Positions 63,549 to 64,000 of a stretch of DNA of 64,000 nucleotides are shown here, piece by piece. The position numbers and the translations under genes were made by a program. Each line of letters starts with the position of its first letter. The first letter of the stretch is position 1. The notes below the pieces were generated by a model, which searched no databases, was not told where the DNA came from, and saw nothing but the letters and a program-made list of their open reading frames with translations. This stretch comes from an uncultured Lachnospiraceae bacterium (GTDB taxonomy: Bacteria; Bacillota; Clostridia; Lachnospirales; Lachnospiraceae): contig CANRFZ010000002.1 of assembly GCA_947630025.1 (NCBI GenBank), forward strand, positions 62,001-126,000. The letters run 5' to 3'.

Positions 63549-64000
63549 TCAGCGCCGTCTGTCGCGCACCACGTTCCACACGACTACGGCCAGACTGACC
63601 AGCAGGAGGAAATAGAAATTGATGCCCCGCGTCACATATAGCGAGGGCATCAGATACCCGTCGGTAAAAATATCGGCAAAGATACTGCGGTACATCAGTT
63701 CCGTAATTCCCTGCGCGCCCGGCAGCGGCAGCATATCCACCGCGATATAGACGGACGCCTGCAGCAGCATGACCGTCAGCGCGTCGGCGCCTTCCAGCGG
63801 AAATCCGCAGTAGACGATCCACGCCAGCACGAACACGCTGCACCGCTGCACCACGGTAAAAAGGCATACGTGCAGCACTTTGCGCTTGTGGTCTATGAGG
63901 AACCGCACCGCGTCCTGATAGCCGCCCACAAACCGCACGATCCGCTCCGTCCGCTGCGCGGAGGGTTTGAGGATTCTGATTTTGACGAGGCATTTTTCCA
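63549..64000 (-). CDS. LPG-synthase/flippase-type membrane protein (3' part only)
   Basis: The visible 150 codons enter from the right edge and end at 63549. About 30 basic residues lead to VLHVCLFTVVQRCSVFVLAWIVYCGF, then DMLPLPGAQGITELMY and a final helix followed by VVRDRRR. This is the C-terminal part of the lysylphosphatidylglycerol synthase TM/UPF0104 family, where P-x-P-G-x-x-G-x-x-E is conserved. Members act in lipid modification or flipping. The N-terminal half lies outside the window. Confidence 0.7.
   Translation of the reverse strand, partial: EKCLVKIRILKPSAQRTERIVRFVGGYQDAVRFLIDHKRKVLHVCLFTVVQRCSVFVLAWIVYCGFPLEGADALTVMLLQASVYIAVDMLPLPGAQGITELMYRSIFADIFTDGYLMPSLYVTRGINFYFLLLVSLAVVVWNVVRDRRR

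Overview
The window looks like a chromosomal segment of a Lachnospiraceae-type bacterium (Clostridia, GC-rich for the class). The reasons are the hprK-glk-murB-rapZ-whiA-HPr-like order, the FtsH and WhiA types, a heterodimeric LacLM-type beta-galactosidase, strong AGGAGG ribosome sites and low-GC-Gram-positive style promoters. No rRNA, intact tRNA, CRISPR array, insertion sequence or prophage was seen. All calls come from reading the sequence; no database search was run.

Layout. (1) 1-24842: a large surface-glycan region, almost all on the minus strand. It holds a CapD/FlaA1-like protein (cut by the window edge), an O-antigen ligase/polymerase-like protein, GtrB-like and GtrA-like proteins, several large multi-span proteins of probable GT-C type, a WecE-type sugar aminotransferase, a GNAT acetyltransferase, an acyltransferase-3 protein, a PglK/MsbA-like ABC flippase, GT52-like and GT2 transferases, a DUF1919-type gene broken at a G9 tract, and pseB, pseC and pseG of the pseudaminic-acid pathway. 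A lacL/lacM pair is embedded in it. (2) 24843-27988: an alanine/glycine:cation symporter with a long hairpin-rich leader ending in an intrinsic terminator, then a DinJ-YafQ toxin-antitoxin pair with a 16-bp tandem repeat in its leader. (3) 27989-41837 (minus): fba, a lipid kinase, a Crh/HPr-like protein with Glu15, whiA, rapZ, murB, ROK glucokinase, hprK, uvrC, ftsH with a long Pro/Gln/Met tail, and two membrane proteins. (4) 41978-49900: pyrG, then a GH16 lipoprotein and GH3 beta-glucosidase pair, and two PLP enzymes of sulfur amino-acid metabolism. (5) 50211-60060: a ten-gene Mrp/Mbh-type cation/proton antiporter operon with four ND-type antiporter subunits. (6) 60260 to end: carB and the 3' part of an LPG-synthase/flippase-type membrane protein.

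How the genes fit together. The glycan region can make nucleotide-activated amino sugars (PseB/PseC/PseG, WecE, GNAT), assemble them (GT2, GT52, GtrB), flip them (ABC flippase, GtrA) and polymerise or attach them (O-antigen ligase-like and GT-C proteins). PseI and PseF are not in the window. HprK, the HPr-like protein, glucokinase and RapZ form a carbon-signalling and cell-wall cluster.

The least conventional signals are non-coding. One is a family of short palindrome clusters that sit just upstream of start codons and share a CGCTCCGGAATGG-like end. Others are the tandem 91-bp hairpin units plus terminator before the symporter gene, the 16-bp repeat before dinJ, the G9 tract that breaks a surface-glycan gene, and a ~230-bp T-rich, nearly A-free tract between two divergent promoters.
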